From Desmodus rotundus (taxonomy: Eukaryota; Chordata; Mammalia; Chiroptera; Phyllostomidae), in NCBI RefSeq assembly GCF_022682495.2, contig NC_071387.1:147194024-147258023 (forward strand): a stretch of 64,000 nt of DNA, given 5' to 3'. Within the stretch, counting starts at the first letter, position 1; the number at the start of each line of letters is the position of its first letter. This document shows, piece by piece, positions 36,305 to 47,700 of the stretch. A program made the translations under genes and the position numbers. The notes beneath the pieces are model-generated. The model did not search any database, was not told the DNA's origin, and saw only the letters and a program-made list of their open reading frames with translations.

Positions 36305-37020
36305 ACTTCATTGTTTAATTATTATCTATTGATCATCTGGTACATACCAGGCACTGTGAAAGGCACGTGGTTATACAGAGGAAAACACCCAGCCCCTGTC
36401 TGTGCCTGCCCTCAAGCAATCCAAGGAGGAGGAGGAGGGTATGTGAACAAGACCTCACAAGTGCAGTGTAATGTTGTGTCAGAGCCACACAAAAGATGCA
36501 ATGCCAAAAATTTGACTGAAGGGTATAGAGAAATTCAGTGGTTCATGAAAGAAAAGGGGACTTTTCCAGGTGGGTCAGGAGTTAAGAAGGGCTTTTTAAG
36601 TAAGTCAGCAATAGAAAGAGAGCAAGGTGTCTCCTGGGAAGTGTAATAAGCTTGCTGTGGCCTTAATGAAGGATGTGCAGGGGTAGAGGTGAGAAAGAAA
36701 CACAGGATGAGATAAGAGAGATGCTCAGGCAGGCATGAGCCAGGTCAGGAGAGGCCTTCTTTGTGTCTGTAGGGAATTTGGATTTTACCTCGTAGGCAGA
36801 GGGGAACCATTGTACAATGATCAGATTTTCATTTTGAAAAGATGACCATAGCAGCGGGAGAGTGGTTTCAGAACACTGAGATTGGAGGCAGTTTGGAGTT
36901 ATTTTGACAGTCAAATCAGAGATGATGGAGGCATAAATTGAGCATTTGGAGGCCATGAGGATACATAGCAATTTAGGAGGTAGTAAAACCAGGGTTTCGA
37001 TGGGCCTCCAACTGTGATTC
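36305..37020 (-). repeat. L2 LINE fragment, antisense, about 700 bp
   Basis: Starts with the inverted terminus ('ggtacataccaggcactgtgaaaggc', 'ctgccctcaagcaatccaagg'), then the inverted 3' UTR ('ttttccaggtgggtcaggagttaagaaggg') and inverted coding part ('gggaatttggattttacctcgtaggcagaggggaaccattg', 'gcgggagagtgg'). A 119-codon minus-strand frame (37022-36663) runs in the L2 sense direction across the last part. It may be a decayed remnant of the L2 reading frame, but I cannot show RT motifs. Confidence 0.6.
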
Positions 37021-37084
37021 AAAAGTCATTCAAAGTTTTAGAAGAAAAAACAATCTAGATGCCATTCTTTTCATTCTTTTTTTC

Positions 37085-38012
37085 CTTCCACCCCACATAA
37101 ATTCATCAAGTGTTTTCATTTCTTTCTCAAAAGTTATCCTAAATTTGTCTTTTTACTCTACCTTTATTTCCACTACCCTACTCCAAGATACCACCATCTT
37201 TTGTCTAAACTATACAAGAGCTCCCTGTCTTCCACCTTCCTCTCTAGTCCCTCAATAACCCATTCTCCACAGAGCAGCTGTAATCTTTCTATATTTCTCT
37301 GGTCTATATAGATCAGAGCAGATGATCTTTCTGTAAGCAAATTTGACTATATCCCTCCCCTACTAACAACTTCACCTCACACTTAGAATTAAACCCCAAA
37401 GCCTTTTCCTGGTCTATGAAATAGAGTATCTCTCTGACCTAATCTTAAAATAACTCTGTAACTCAGCCTCATTGTCTTTATTTCATTGTCTTTGTCTGTA
37501 GTATTCTTCTTCCAGGCTGTTTCATGGTTTTACTCCTGTTTTCCCCCTCCTTTTAAAAGAATATTTTTAAAATATTTATTTATTTATTTTTAGAGAGAGG
37601 GGAAGGGAAGAAGAAAGAGGAGAGAAACACATTGATCAGTTGGTTGCCTTTCCTACACGCCCAAACTGGGGACCAAACCCTCAACCCAGGCGCCCTGACT
37701 GGGAATTGAAATGACGACCTTTCACTTTGTGGGAAGATGACCAGCCAACTGAGCCACACCAGTTAGGGTGGTTTTACCCCTTCTTGTCAGTCTGATCTTT
37801 ACTTAGATCACGGTATACTAATAAGTATCTGTAGGTATTTGTAGGTATATAAATTTATATGTGCAGATATCAAATGTTATTCCTCATTGTAGTATAAGTT
37901 CTTTAAGAGCAAAACCCTTGAGTATCTTGCCCTCTGCTGTATCCCAGTACCCATCACAGTGCCTGGGACATAGTACAATGTATTACATATTTTCTACAAT
38001 GATTGAATAAAT
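37085..38012 (+). repeat. L2 LINE split by a Ves SINE
   Basis: The 5' half (37085-37567) has 'gagcagctgtaatctttctat ... tttgactatatccctcccctactaacaacttcacctcacacttagaattaaaccccaaagcc', an L2 order. The 3' half (37770-38012) resumes with 'tgtagtataagttctttaagagcaaaacccttgagtatcttgccctctgctgtatcccagtacccatcacagtgcctgggacatagtac' and the 'gaataaatgaa' terminus. Both halves share orientation and are contiguous in the element, so the Ves SINE landed in it. Confidence 0.75.
37568..37769 (-). mobile_element. Ves SINE (bat tRNA-derived SINE)
   Basis: Read on the minus strand, the head 'accctaactggtgtggctcag' and a B-box-like 'tttcaattcccag' represent the tRNA-derived polymerase III promoter. The body 'aggcaaccaactgatcaatgtgtttctctcc' (in reverse) and an A/T-rich tail (37568-37592 as TTTA repeats) complete the layout. 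Ves is a bat family, so this copy is a main reason for assigning the window to Chiroptera. It is inserted in an L2. The copy is diverged, with no clear TSD. Confidence 0.85.
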
Positions 38013-39892
38013 GAAAGAAAAGTACTCTGTCTTGGTGCCTTTAACTGCCTTTTTTCTTGAGAGTATTTTAGGGGAATTCCTGTTCCTTCTTTGTCTCATC
38101 TGCCTTCCTCCTCCAGTCCGAAGTCTCCCCTTAAGCTGCGTGTTCGAGGAGATAGATGAAGGTGGCTTTTGTTTGCAAATGTAAAACTGGCACCCCTCCC
38201 CTCTGTCTGTGCTTACAGTGTTTGCATGGAGTAAGGTGAGCCACAAGTCTGCTCCAAGCGTACCCACTGAAATGGGAGAGCAGAAGGGAGGGGGCAGTAG
38301 AATTGTTTCCCTACTGGACCATGTGGCATAGGTGCATGACTGCTCAGTACCCTGGGCCCTTGATTTTCCCAGTGTGATCGTGTAAACTGTGATTTATTTT
38401 TGAACAGTTCCAATATAAACATGTGATGATTATATGTTTATGATTATATGAAGGGGTGTAAACTAATAATAACACACTCTCAGGTGTTTTGTTAACATTT
38501 GAAGAGCCCCCTTCAGAAATCTACTCTCCAAAGATCTCTAGAGAAATCAGAGATCCTGATTTCCAACATCCTGATTTAAAACTACATGTACAGATTTGCT
38601 GAGCTCAGAGATGAGAGAATTTTATTTTCTTTGGAGAAAGGAGTAGTTTTCAAGACATTCAGTTGTCTGGAAAGATGACACAGGGACCTCTGCCTTTCAC
38701 GAGAAGAGCAAGGACCTGGAATATCTGTCCTTCTATGAACAATGCATGTAGCAAGGCTCACAGACCACCCGGCACTCCAGGTTCAGACCTCAGTTTGTGT
38801 TAGCCCTACTGCCCACTCCATCCCTTCACACAGGCCCTGGGGACACGGTGCAGCAAGCAGGCAGGCTGATCTCATCATCAGGATACTGTGTGCTGGCCTC
38901 AGAGTGAACCTTTCCTACAAAGTGCTAATCAGAGTGCCCACAAAGCAGAGAGGACTAGAACATGACTGAAATTATGGGAACAGGATGTACAATGTTTCTG
39001 CACCTGCCTCCTAAGAAATGTTTGTAGTTGAGGTAGAATTCTCTCTGATGATTACTATTACTTCAATGTATGACTAATCATGAGGTTGTGGGGGAGAGTA
39101 GGAAGATAACCCCCTGTGAACTGTCAAATGTTGTCTACATTTACTAAACAGTCCAATCCCTGTGAATAGCAAATCGACATGGGTCACTTCACAGAACGGG
39201 ACGTGCTCAGTTCCCTCGTGACACCCAGGCACCAGCACTTCATGCTCCCCAGCTTTCCATCAGGCCTGACTGGGCAGGGCAGTTGCCATTCAAGAGGGGC
39301 CTGCGAGAGGGAGGCCCATGGTGCTGATTGCCTCAGTGGGCCACTAATAAACTGTGCAGCTGTAAACCTTGCCTGGGAAAACTAGGGAGCCTGGTTCAAA
39401 ACAAGCCCAGAGTGCTGTGCACTGCTTTGTTATACATTTAAATCCTCATGGTGACATGGCTTCCATGAAAAGAAATCTCAGTGTGGGGCTTCAGCAATAT
39501 ATACCCTAAAACTAAAGGGATCTATGTCTCAATTTATAATTCCCAGCATCAGCATCTTGCTAATGTGGATCTGTATTTTCCAACCGCACTTTGTTCCCAT
39601 GCTTACCCACTTCCCCTGAACCAGCCTTTTCTCATTACAGCATTTTCAAAACATATCTGTGCGAGAAAGCAGACTTCTGCTATTGATGGCTCAACTAGTT
39701 TTCTTCGTAGTCCATCCTGCAAAAGTACAAATTTAATAGCCTTGACTCTGAAGAGGGAGAATGATATCTAAAGATCAGCCACTAGAAATTTAATATTTTG
39801 GTTCATTAAAGAAAATTGCAGTTCAAACACAGAAATGTTATGTGACTTCCAAAGTTTATATAAGACTTACCGACATTTTTCAAGAGAGTCAA
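38013..39892. other. Unassigned sequence
   Basis: No gene or repeat recognised; open frames 96 codons or fewer. Confidence 0.4.
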
Positions 39893-40115
39893 TTTAGCAG
39901 AGTGGGTAAGAAGAACATGGCTTTCTGGGCCAGACTGCCTGAGGCTGAATCCTGGCTCTGATACAGGCCAGCCGAATGATCTTGTAAAATTTACTTCACT
40001 GTGCTGCAGTTTCTCTACCTGTAAAACTGCAAAAAGAGTGGCAACTGTTACATAGGCTTGATTTAAAATTAAATTCTGTAAGACCCGAGAAGTGCTTACA
40101 ATGTGGCTGAAACTT
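39893..40115 (+). repeat. MIR SINE
   Basis: 'agcagagtgggtaagaagaacatggctttctgggccagactgcctgaggctgaatcctggctctg ... cactgtgctgcagtttctctacctgtaaaactgcaaa ... acataggcttgatttaaaattaaattc' follows the complete MIR order with good identity for its age. Confidence 0.8.
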
Positions 40116-40187
40116 ATCTTTTGAAAAGTATACTTATCAATACTTTTCTGGTCATCCTGAATAATAGCTTTGATACAGGAAGCTTAT

Positions 40188-40355
40188 TGTAATGGAAAGA
40201 ACGGCTGGGTCCTATTTTCGGCATGTCTACCAACTAGCTCTGACTTTAAAAAAATGATCTGACCTTTCTGGGCTCTTGCCCTCTTATTTATAAAGAGAGG
40301 GATTGGCATAGATAATTTCCAGTTTCTCTATAATACTAAAACGTTATGATTCTTC
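40188..40355 (+). repeat. MIR-type SINE relic
   Basis: 'taatggaaagaacggctggg ... taccaactagctctgac ... gatctgacctttctgggctcttgccctcttatttataaagagagggattgg' matches the MIR/MIR3 order (agtggaaagagc, ctgtgtgacc, tctgggcctcagtttcc, aaaatgaggggattgg). Confidence 0.6.
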
Positions 40356-40359
40356 AGTA

Positions 40360-42480
40360 TCATTCCCCTCTTGGAAGTTTAAAAAAATATTTTAAAAGAG
40401 ACTCTGAAAAAGACAGAAGAATAATATTGTATAAGTGAATGGAAAGGAGACAGTGTGATTACATTGCTTTTGACTTGGAGGCAGAACCACTGGGTCCAGA
40501 CCTGGCCACTTACTTGTGCTTCTTAACCTGTCCGAACCCTCACTTTTTCTTCTTTTCTTTGGGTCTGATCTGGCCCTTGGCAAGTACATTGACTGGAAGA
40601 TGAAAAAGGAAAAAGCTTTGAATGAGGTTAAGTGGTCTAAAGACGGGTTTGATGTGTGTGTGGTGGGGTGTGTGTGTAGGCACACATCTTGTCTCAAGAA
40701 GCCTGAGAAATTCAATGTTCAGAGACAGTACAAAAATCAGGCCAGTGATCTTGTATAAAAAGAGATCAACTCCTGCACCTCACAGGATTAGAACTGAGAA
40801 AGCTGTTATTTATTTTTTAATTTAAATATTCATAACCCATGACGGAAAGACTCACTCCTGTATGGCAAAGAGCTCTCTCTCCTTCCCACACTAGGTACTG
40901 GGTTGTCCTCTTCAACTGGCATTCTAGTCTTGACATCTCTGCAACCCAGCTCTTCCTCAGGGGCCAATACGGGCCTCTCCCTGTCCCAACGAGACAAGTC
41001 TCACTATTTCTAGTCAGATTAAAAACCTTTGTGTATCAAATACAGAAATTTCAGTTTTCAAGCTTTATCTCATATGGGAAATCTTGCTTTTAGTGAAAAG
41101 TGATTCTATTTGCTAAACTACTAAGTGATGAAACAATAAAATGGCCAACTGGACCATCACCTTACCGACTGTGCATTGACCCTTTCCTCTAGCAGAGGAG
41201 TTCAAAACTTCCGGGAGAGCCTTCGCAACAAAGGGGCTGTTGTCCAAAACGTGCACGCAGGGCATGAGCTGAGGCCAGGGTGCTCAGTCAGATCCCCTCA
41301 CTCACCCTGAGTCTGACCCACAGGTAAGCAAGGCTGCCTGAGCTGCTTCTCTCTTAAGGGCATGGCTAGAACATTCTGTACCCTGCAGCTGTATAGTATA
41401 GTTCAATTAGGAAGTGTACGTGAACCTTATTTGTGGACTAGACAACATCCTTCCAATTAGGTGATTATTTTAAGCTCCCAGCTAAATGTGCCTTAATGAT
41501 CCACTCTACCTTTAGAGTTGGAAATAGTTCATCTTTTCCCAAGAGCTTGAAGTTGCCTATACTTTTCCTCATTTCTTTAACTTTATGCACTTTCTTCATA
41601 CTTGAGACATGATCGTTAACAATACTTATTCTGTGGCATTTTCTGTGTATAAATTGTAATGCATGCTTTTTATTGGCATCCTTCCATGAGCCCTTATCCC
41701 TGTACTTCTGAGCTTTCCTTTTTGTAGCACTTAGTTTGTACAAGTGTAAAACACGACGTGAACTATAGAAATCAACTGGTCGCTTTATATAAAGCAGAAT
41801 TTCATGAAACATAGATTTAAATATATATTTAACATATTGATTTCTGGTGCTTCTGTCAGAAAACTGTGAACTACAGCAACAAGAAAGAAAATAGGGGAGT
41901 AACTTCTTCCCTATTGCCAGCCCAGGGATAGGCCCTCTCCTCAATGTATCTGTGTCCACCATGGTTGCAGTCCTCCTGCCAAACCTAGAAAAAATACTCT
42001 AGGTTATTATTTTGGAGCATTAAAGATTTTAAGATAAAACTGTTTTTAAAAAAAAAAACAGACCGTGAGGAGTTGGCCTCGTCAGGGAGATGTGAAGGGT
42101 GCTGCTACCCACGGACCTGGAATTGAGAGCTGGGCTAAGGTTGCTAATAGCCTTCCCTCGCACGGAGCTGCCCACACAAGTGACGCCCACAAATGGGAGC
42201 ACGCACCCCAAGGGCCCCAGCTGCCTCTGTGCTCTGTAAGTCATGTGACTTTACCTTCTAGTCCCAGGAAGCATACTACCCTCAATGATGAGAGGTGCAA
42301 GTGCCCTCAGGGACATAAGCACGTCAGGTGGATTCTACCTATCATTTCAAAACCTAATTCAGTATATGAGTTTTTTAATGAGAATATAGTATTTTCCTTG
42401 TGTCAACCATTAGATTTGCGGTATGTTTTAGAGAAAGGAGCAAGGACAAAATGATTTTTAAGTAGACATCATAAACAGCT
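40360..42480. other. Unassigned sequence with a 165-codon minus-strand frame
   Basis: No repeat is recognised. The longest open frame unrelated to a LINE lies here (41962-41465, minus strand). It has a lysine-rich C-terminal half and no domain I recognise, and is discussed in the findings. Confidence 0.4.
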
Positions 42481-42487
42481 TTTGAGG

Positions 42488-42640
42488 GACCATGCACGTT
42501 CTTTGCCACCATCTCCTGTAACTCCCATGCCATCCCTGGAGGGAGGTACTGTTTTTACAAGGAGAACACTGAGATTCAGAATGAGCAACTTTTCTGTGTT
42601 ACTCATTCTGAATCTCCAAAGTAGCCAGTCATAGAACCAT
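42488..42640 (-). repeat. MIR-like relic carrying a fold-back
   Basis: 'gggaggtactgtttttacaaggagaacactgagattcag' resembles inverted MIR (gaggtaggtactattatt...cagatgaggaaactgaggctcag). The sequence then folds back on itself as a perfect hairpin (42571-42616). Confidence 0.45.
42571..42616. repeat. Fold-back hairpin, 15-bp perfect arms
   Basis: Arms gagattcagaatgag (42571-42585) and ctcattctgaatctc (42602-42616) are exact reverse complements. Inside them one C.A mismatch is followed by three further pairs (aac/gtt) and an 8-base loop. This is the strongest inverted repeat I saw in the window. Confidence 0.9.
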
Positions 42641-42739
42641 TTCTAAAATATATTCAGAAAACTGTCCTCTTATTTACTAATTTTTAAATTTGTGATATTG
42701 TGGACGATTCTTTTATAAAATGACCCAATATTACACATG

Positions 42740-43290
42740 TTGTATTAGTCAGAGTTCTACAGAGAAACAGAACTTATAGAAAATATGTGTATGTATTTAT
42801 ACATGTGTGTATACACACGCACACATATATATATATATAAATATATACAGTTTGATTGATTGATAGATTATAAGTAATTGGCTTATATGATTATGGAGGT
42901 TGAAATGTCCTAAGATCAGCTGTTGGCAAGCTGGAGACTCAGAAAAGCTGATCATGTAGTTTCAGCCTGAGTTAAAAGGCCTGAGAATCAGGACAGCTAA
43001 TGGTGTAAGTTTTAATCCCAAAGTTGGCAGGCCTGAAACCGAAGAAGAGCCAATGTCTCAGTCCAACTCTGACACCTAGCAAATACCAGTGTCCCTCTTA
43101 CTCAGCACTTTTGTTCTACTTTAACTGATTGGATGAGATCCACTCACATTAGCTAGAGCAGTCTGCTTTATGAAGTCTACCAATTCAGTTGTCACTCTCG
43201 TCCAAAATCACTCTACCAGACACACCCAGAATAACGTTGGACCAAATGTCTGGTCCTCCACGACCCAGTCACACAAAGCATGAACATCTC
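42740..43290 (+). repeat. ERVL-type solo LTR (MLT2-like)
   Basis: A non-coding LTR: 'tgtattagtcagagttctacagagaaacagaac', an internal AT microsatellite (42780-42850), 'ggcttatatgattatggagg', 'caagctggagactcag', 'actgattggatgagatccactcacattagc', 'gtctaccaattcagttg', 'cacacccagaataacgttggaccaaatgtctgg'. The order matches MLT2-class LTRs of the ancient endogenous retrovirus-L group. No internal retroviral region flanks it, so it is a solo LTR left by recombination. The bases cacatg appear at both edges (42734-42739 and 43290-43295), a possible short TSD. Confidence 0.75.
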
Positions 43291-43492
43291 ACATGCGGTA
43301 TATGGCTCTTAGGCAATCAGCACTGGTTTGCTGACTGCCCACCCTGTGCTCAGCTCTGTCAGGCACTGGAGAAGATTTCAACAAAGCAAAGCATACCGAA
43401 TCTTCCCTAGAGGAACTGGAGAAGGCAGGGCTGCTCTGACCATCAAGAGGAAATGTTCTTTGGGCCCCTGGAGCGTTGCTGTCTGTTAGAAC

Positions 43493-43733
43493 TGGAGGGC
43501 GACCCTCCATTTCTAATGTGGAGGGGGGATAACAGGGGGAAGAAAGAGGAGGGTAGTCAAGGAATATGTATAAAGGACCCATGGACAAAGCCAAAGGGGG
43601 GGAAAATTGAGGGTGGGAGGTGGGCGTGGGTAGGGCAGGGGAAATTGGTGGTGGGAAAATGGAGACAACTGTACTTGAATGACAATAAAAAAAATTAGAA
43701 AAAAAAAGGATGGAAAAAAAAATGGAGGGTGAG
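43493..43733 (+). mobile_element. LINE-1 3'-UTR fragment with tentative TSD
   Basis: G/A-rich young L1 3' UTR ('ggaatatgtataaaggacccatggacaaagcc') closing with 'acttgaatgacaataaa' and an A-rich tail to about 43722. The 5' flank tggagggcgaccc (43493-43505) and 3' flank tggagggtgagcc (43723-43735) differ at two bases, a possible TSD. Only 3' UTR is present. A 168-codon minus-strand frame across this tract is antisense to G-rich UTR and not a gene. Confidence 0.75.
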
Positions 43734-43735
43734 CC

Positions 43736-44246
43736 GCAAATATGAACCACATGCGTAGTTTCAGATTTCCTAGTAGTCCCATTTAAAAAATACAAATTTT
43801 AATAACATTTTACTCTGTATTCCATAACTTTATAATATATAAGTGACATAAAAATTATGAATGAGCTATTTTACACCCTATCTTTTTGTGCTAAGTCTTT
43901 GAGCAATGTGTGCTTTCAGCTATGGCACGTTTCAGTTCAGTCCAGCCACGTTCGAGTGCTCCACAGCCACACACGACTAGTGCATTCGGTCAGTGCTCTA
44001 CCTCATGTCTCACTGTGCTGTGAGGCTTGGACTGAGTGCCTGGGGGTTCAGGGGAAAGAGCATCTGTTTTCAAGAGAGGTCTACATGATGTTTTCTCGGG
44101 ACAAGCTGCCTGGGAAAATCAGACTTGGGTCAATGGCAGCTGCTACCTATCTACAAACTGCCAGAACTACATGGTTACAAGGTTATCTGTTTTGTTTTGT
44201 TTGTTTTGTTTTCTGGACCAGAATGGGCTTGTTGTTGGGCAGTCCT
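43736..44246. other. Unassigned sequence
   Basis: No gene or repeat recognised. A 134-codon plus-strand frame (43857-44261) has no known features and overlaps another frame. Confidence 0.4.
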
Positions 44247-44758
44247 GCTTGTAGCTATTAGAGTTTTTTTTTAATTAAGTTTATTGGGGTGACATTAGTC
44301 AATAAGATTATATAAGTTTCAACTGTACATTTCTATGATACATCATCTGTATATTGCTTTGTGTGCCCACCACCCAGAAAAGCAGACACACAGACCAATG
44401 GAACAGAATTGAGTTCCCAGAAATCAATTCACCTGTGTATGGGCAAATAATTTTTGACATAGGAGCCAAAAACATACAATGGAGAAAAGAAAGCCTCTTT
44501 AATCGTGATGCTGGGAATAAAATTGGAAAGCCACATGCAAACGAACGAAACTTCTGTTTGTCCCCATGTACAAAAATGAACTCAACATGGATAAACGACC
44601 TAAATATAAGATCTGAAACAATAAATTACATACAAGAAAACAGGTACTAAATTTAGAGACCTTGGTCTTAGGATATTATGTATTGACCCCAAAGGCAAAA
44701 GAAGTAAAGGCAAAAATAAACGACTGGGACTATATCAAACTAAAAAGCTTCTAGCTCT
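44247..44758 (-). mobile_element. Older LINE-1 with 5' inversion
   Basis: The first part (about 44261-44380) is minus-strand L1MA-like 3' UTR ('aagtttattggggtgacattagtcaataagattatata'). At about 44380 it switches to plus-strand ORF2 sequence ('agcagacacacagaccaatggaac' onward), open as a 98-codon frame (44354-44650) that includes late ORF2 text. It ends at 'aactaaaaagcttct' (44750). Opposed halves of one element are typical of twin priming. Flanks gcttgtagctat (44247-44258) and gcttctagctct (44747-44758) match at 10 of 12 positions, a weak TSD that may partly be L1 sequence. Confidence 0.65.
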
Positions 44759-44759
44759 A

Positions 44760-47700
44760 TTTCTACCTCTACATTACCCATGTCACTTCTTTCGCAAGTC
44801 ACATTTACTGTTCTATGCCACATGAGAAGCTAACTCCTGGGTCTGGGGGAGCACAGACTGGTGTGTGAAAGAATGAACTAAATCACACTTTACACATGCT
44901 TCTTATATTGCAAAAGAATCAAGGTAATAATACTAGAGTAGCACCAGATTTTGCTGATTCCTATGAAACGTACATAATATTATGCATCCCTCTCATTTCC
45001 AGTTCCCACCAGCAGCCCCGCTGTAGATAAAGTTCTGTAGTTTCCCCTGAGGATACTTTATATATCACATCCCATACTCTTTTTTTTTATCATTAATGTT
45101 TTTATGTTCCATTTATTTATTTATTTATTTATAATTAATTAATTAATTTATTTTTATTCAGTTACAATTAAGATAATGGGAGAATTCCACTTCCAATCAG
45201 CCTTTCTCCTGCCCCCTGGGTTACTGATAGTGAGATGCTACAGGAGTACTCTTCCCTCTTTCTGTCTCAATGAGGCTTTTCTAGGCAGACTTTCCCATAA
45301 GGGCATCTCTAGGTCTATTTGCTGCCCTCCTCCATTCTTCATAATCTTGAGTCTCTTCCAGCTCATGGAACTATCTTTGATGGCATTTTTTTTGAGTTTC
45401 AGTTTGAGGGTGGGCAATGTCATTGACATTTCATATCAAGGGAAAAATTATCTCAACTTTTAAGGGACCAGGGCCACAGAAAAGTAGTGGCTGACCCGTA
45501 ATTTTGAGATAGATTTATAGAATAGATTTAGAACCTAGTGCTCATTGTTTTATAGTGGCATTTTTCTTAAAATGTAATTTTGCTTAATGAAGCAGAGAAC
45601 AAATTTTTTAATATCCTTTGTCCTCTTAGATAAAAATTGTCTTATTTTCCCCAAGGAAACAATATTTCCTGAATAGTGATTAAGGGGTTTTTCCGTAGAG
45701 AAGGAAAAAGAATTTCATCTCCTGTTAACATTTACATTAAAGTCAGACTTAGTTAAGTTATATAAATTGTAGCTAATTCAGGCACTTGGGCCTAGATGCA
45801 GAAGTTTCGAGTCAACTTATATTTAAGTTATTGCTCCTTTAAGTGGAAAACCTGTCTTCTCCTCTCTTCAGAAGCTGTATGACCATTGTTTCTTTCTGGG
45901 GCAATGTTATGTCCTTTGCAAGGAGCTCCCCCCTCATTTGTGCCAAAACACCTGAAATGGCACTTCCTTCTGACCCCACCTCCAGCACTTCCTGATGCTT
46001 CCCAAGGTGCCTCGTTCACTCCCCTAATCTGACACAGTGTGCACTAAGACTCACCAAAGCTCATATATCTCGGCAAACCAGCTAAGCCAAATTAGAGGAA
46101 AACAGAAAGAGCTGATAGAGAAAAGTGTCCACTCCAATGTACTAAATCATTTATCATTGCATTTGCTTGCCCTTCTACATATTGCATTTTCCTGATTTCT
46201 GTCACCAGCTTTTATTATTAATATGCACTTTACAGTTATTATTATTTCAATGTAGAATTTGTGGAATTAGATTCCAGTTCTCCATTCCCAAGATTATCCA
46301 ATTTTTTATATAAAAGCAAGAAAACAGCCCACAGAGCTGCAGAGCTAATTATGGTAGTGTCTCTCACCCTCTGCTTCACTAGACTTTTATTTCTTCAGTT
46401 TGCACTTGCACAGGCTAATATGAAGCTTCCTTTGTGCAAAAGCCAACCTGACTCCTTCCATTCCTTCACAGGTGGGGTCAGCTTGTGTAGGGGTATCTGA
46501 GAAAAAAGAGCAAAGGAAGGGGATCCATATCAGAGGTGCATCCTGGGGAACTGAGGACTTAGAAACCAAAACCACTCTCCAGAACCCAGCCTGGACTTCT
46601 GAGGCCAGGTGTCAGGGGTCATTTCTCTACCAGACAGAACCGTTTGATCTAGTCCCCGTGAAACAGCTCTCGGCGATAGTGCCACCAAGCTAGACAACAC
46701 TGGCTTATTTTATCTTTACTGTCTTAGAGCTCAAGGTGGGAAATTCAACTCAAGAATGGGAGTGCAGCACAGAAGGGTTGTTCCCGTTGCCAGGGCAGCA
46801 GGTGCAGAATAAGAAAGAGAAGCAAGGCATCCTCTCTCAGGACTCCCAGCCATCTGTGGGTGGTTCTCTACAGATCCCCAGAGACTGGAGACCCTTCAGC
46901 TGACAAGGTTTGACCTTAAATCATGAGCTCACCCATAAGGCCTTGAAAAACTTACAGTCTCCTCCTAGAAGCCATTTTTATATGACAGAACTGCACACGC
47001 AGAATACCATCTCCTCCTTAACGTGTCTCTTCATGTCATCCACGTGTCTCCGAGTGATTAGAAGCCAGATTCTACAAATACACAAATGCTCTGTTTTCTA
47101 ATCATTTATTCTAATTATCTTAAATTGTTTATAACTGTGACCTAAAGCTATGGCCTACACTTAACCACGTAAGCCTCTCTAAAGGCATTTGGCATGATGT
47201 AAGTTTCAATTTATTTTTCTATTTGTCTTTCCTAATCTTCACACCAACTCTTCACTATCAGCCTAACACATGGGCTTTCCGGAAGAAGGCAAGAATGAAG
47301 TAGTTTCTCTGAAGTTCTTAGCTGGTTGATAAAATCACAGGTTTTCGCCCAGTGTTTCTTAAGTTTTTTCTGGGGCTGGGGGATGGAGATCACAGAGCTA
47401 CTCTAACCTGCTGAATGCTATAGACTCTCACCAAAAATAATTGCATGTGCAAACAAATTCACACTTGCAGGTGATTTTACAATTCCGTGAAGTCTATCCA
47501 TCAACCCCAGATCCACCCATGAAGCCCAGAGCTAGCACTTTGTGACTGTAGGGAAATCTTACCTCCCAATGAAAATGAAAACTTGTCCATCAGATTCTAA
47601 TTATAAAGAGACAAAATTCACAGTGTAAAATAGTTTGATCGCTTCAGGTCATATTTTAGTAATAGTGGAAGTAATAATTCTTACTATTTAATCAGCTTGG

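Noticed and set aside
36305..37020. Possible gene: 111-codon plus and 119-codon minus frames side by side
   Set aside because: The whole segment follows an inverted L2. The frames have no intact RT motifs and sit in decayed repeat sequence.
37568..37769. tRNA-like promoter boxes
   Set aside because: They belong to the tRNA-derived head of a Ves SINE. No cloverleaf of a functional tRNA could be drawn here or at 60157-60419.
42780..42850. AT-rich microsatellite as an independent feature
   Set aside because: It is an expanded internal part of the MLT2-like LTR.
43289..43795. 168-codon minus-strand proline/serine-rich frame
   Set aside because: It spans the antisense of a G/A-rich L1 3' UTR, which reads as Pro/Ser/Leu-rich by composition. 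It crosses an L1 boundary, so it cannot be an old gene.
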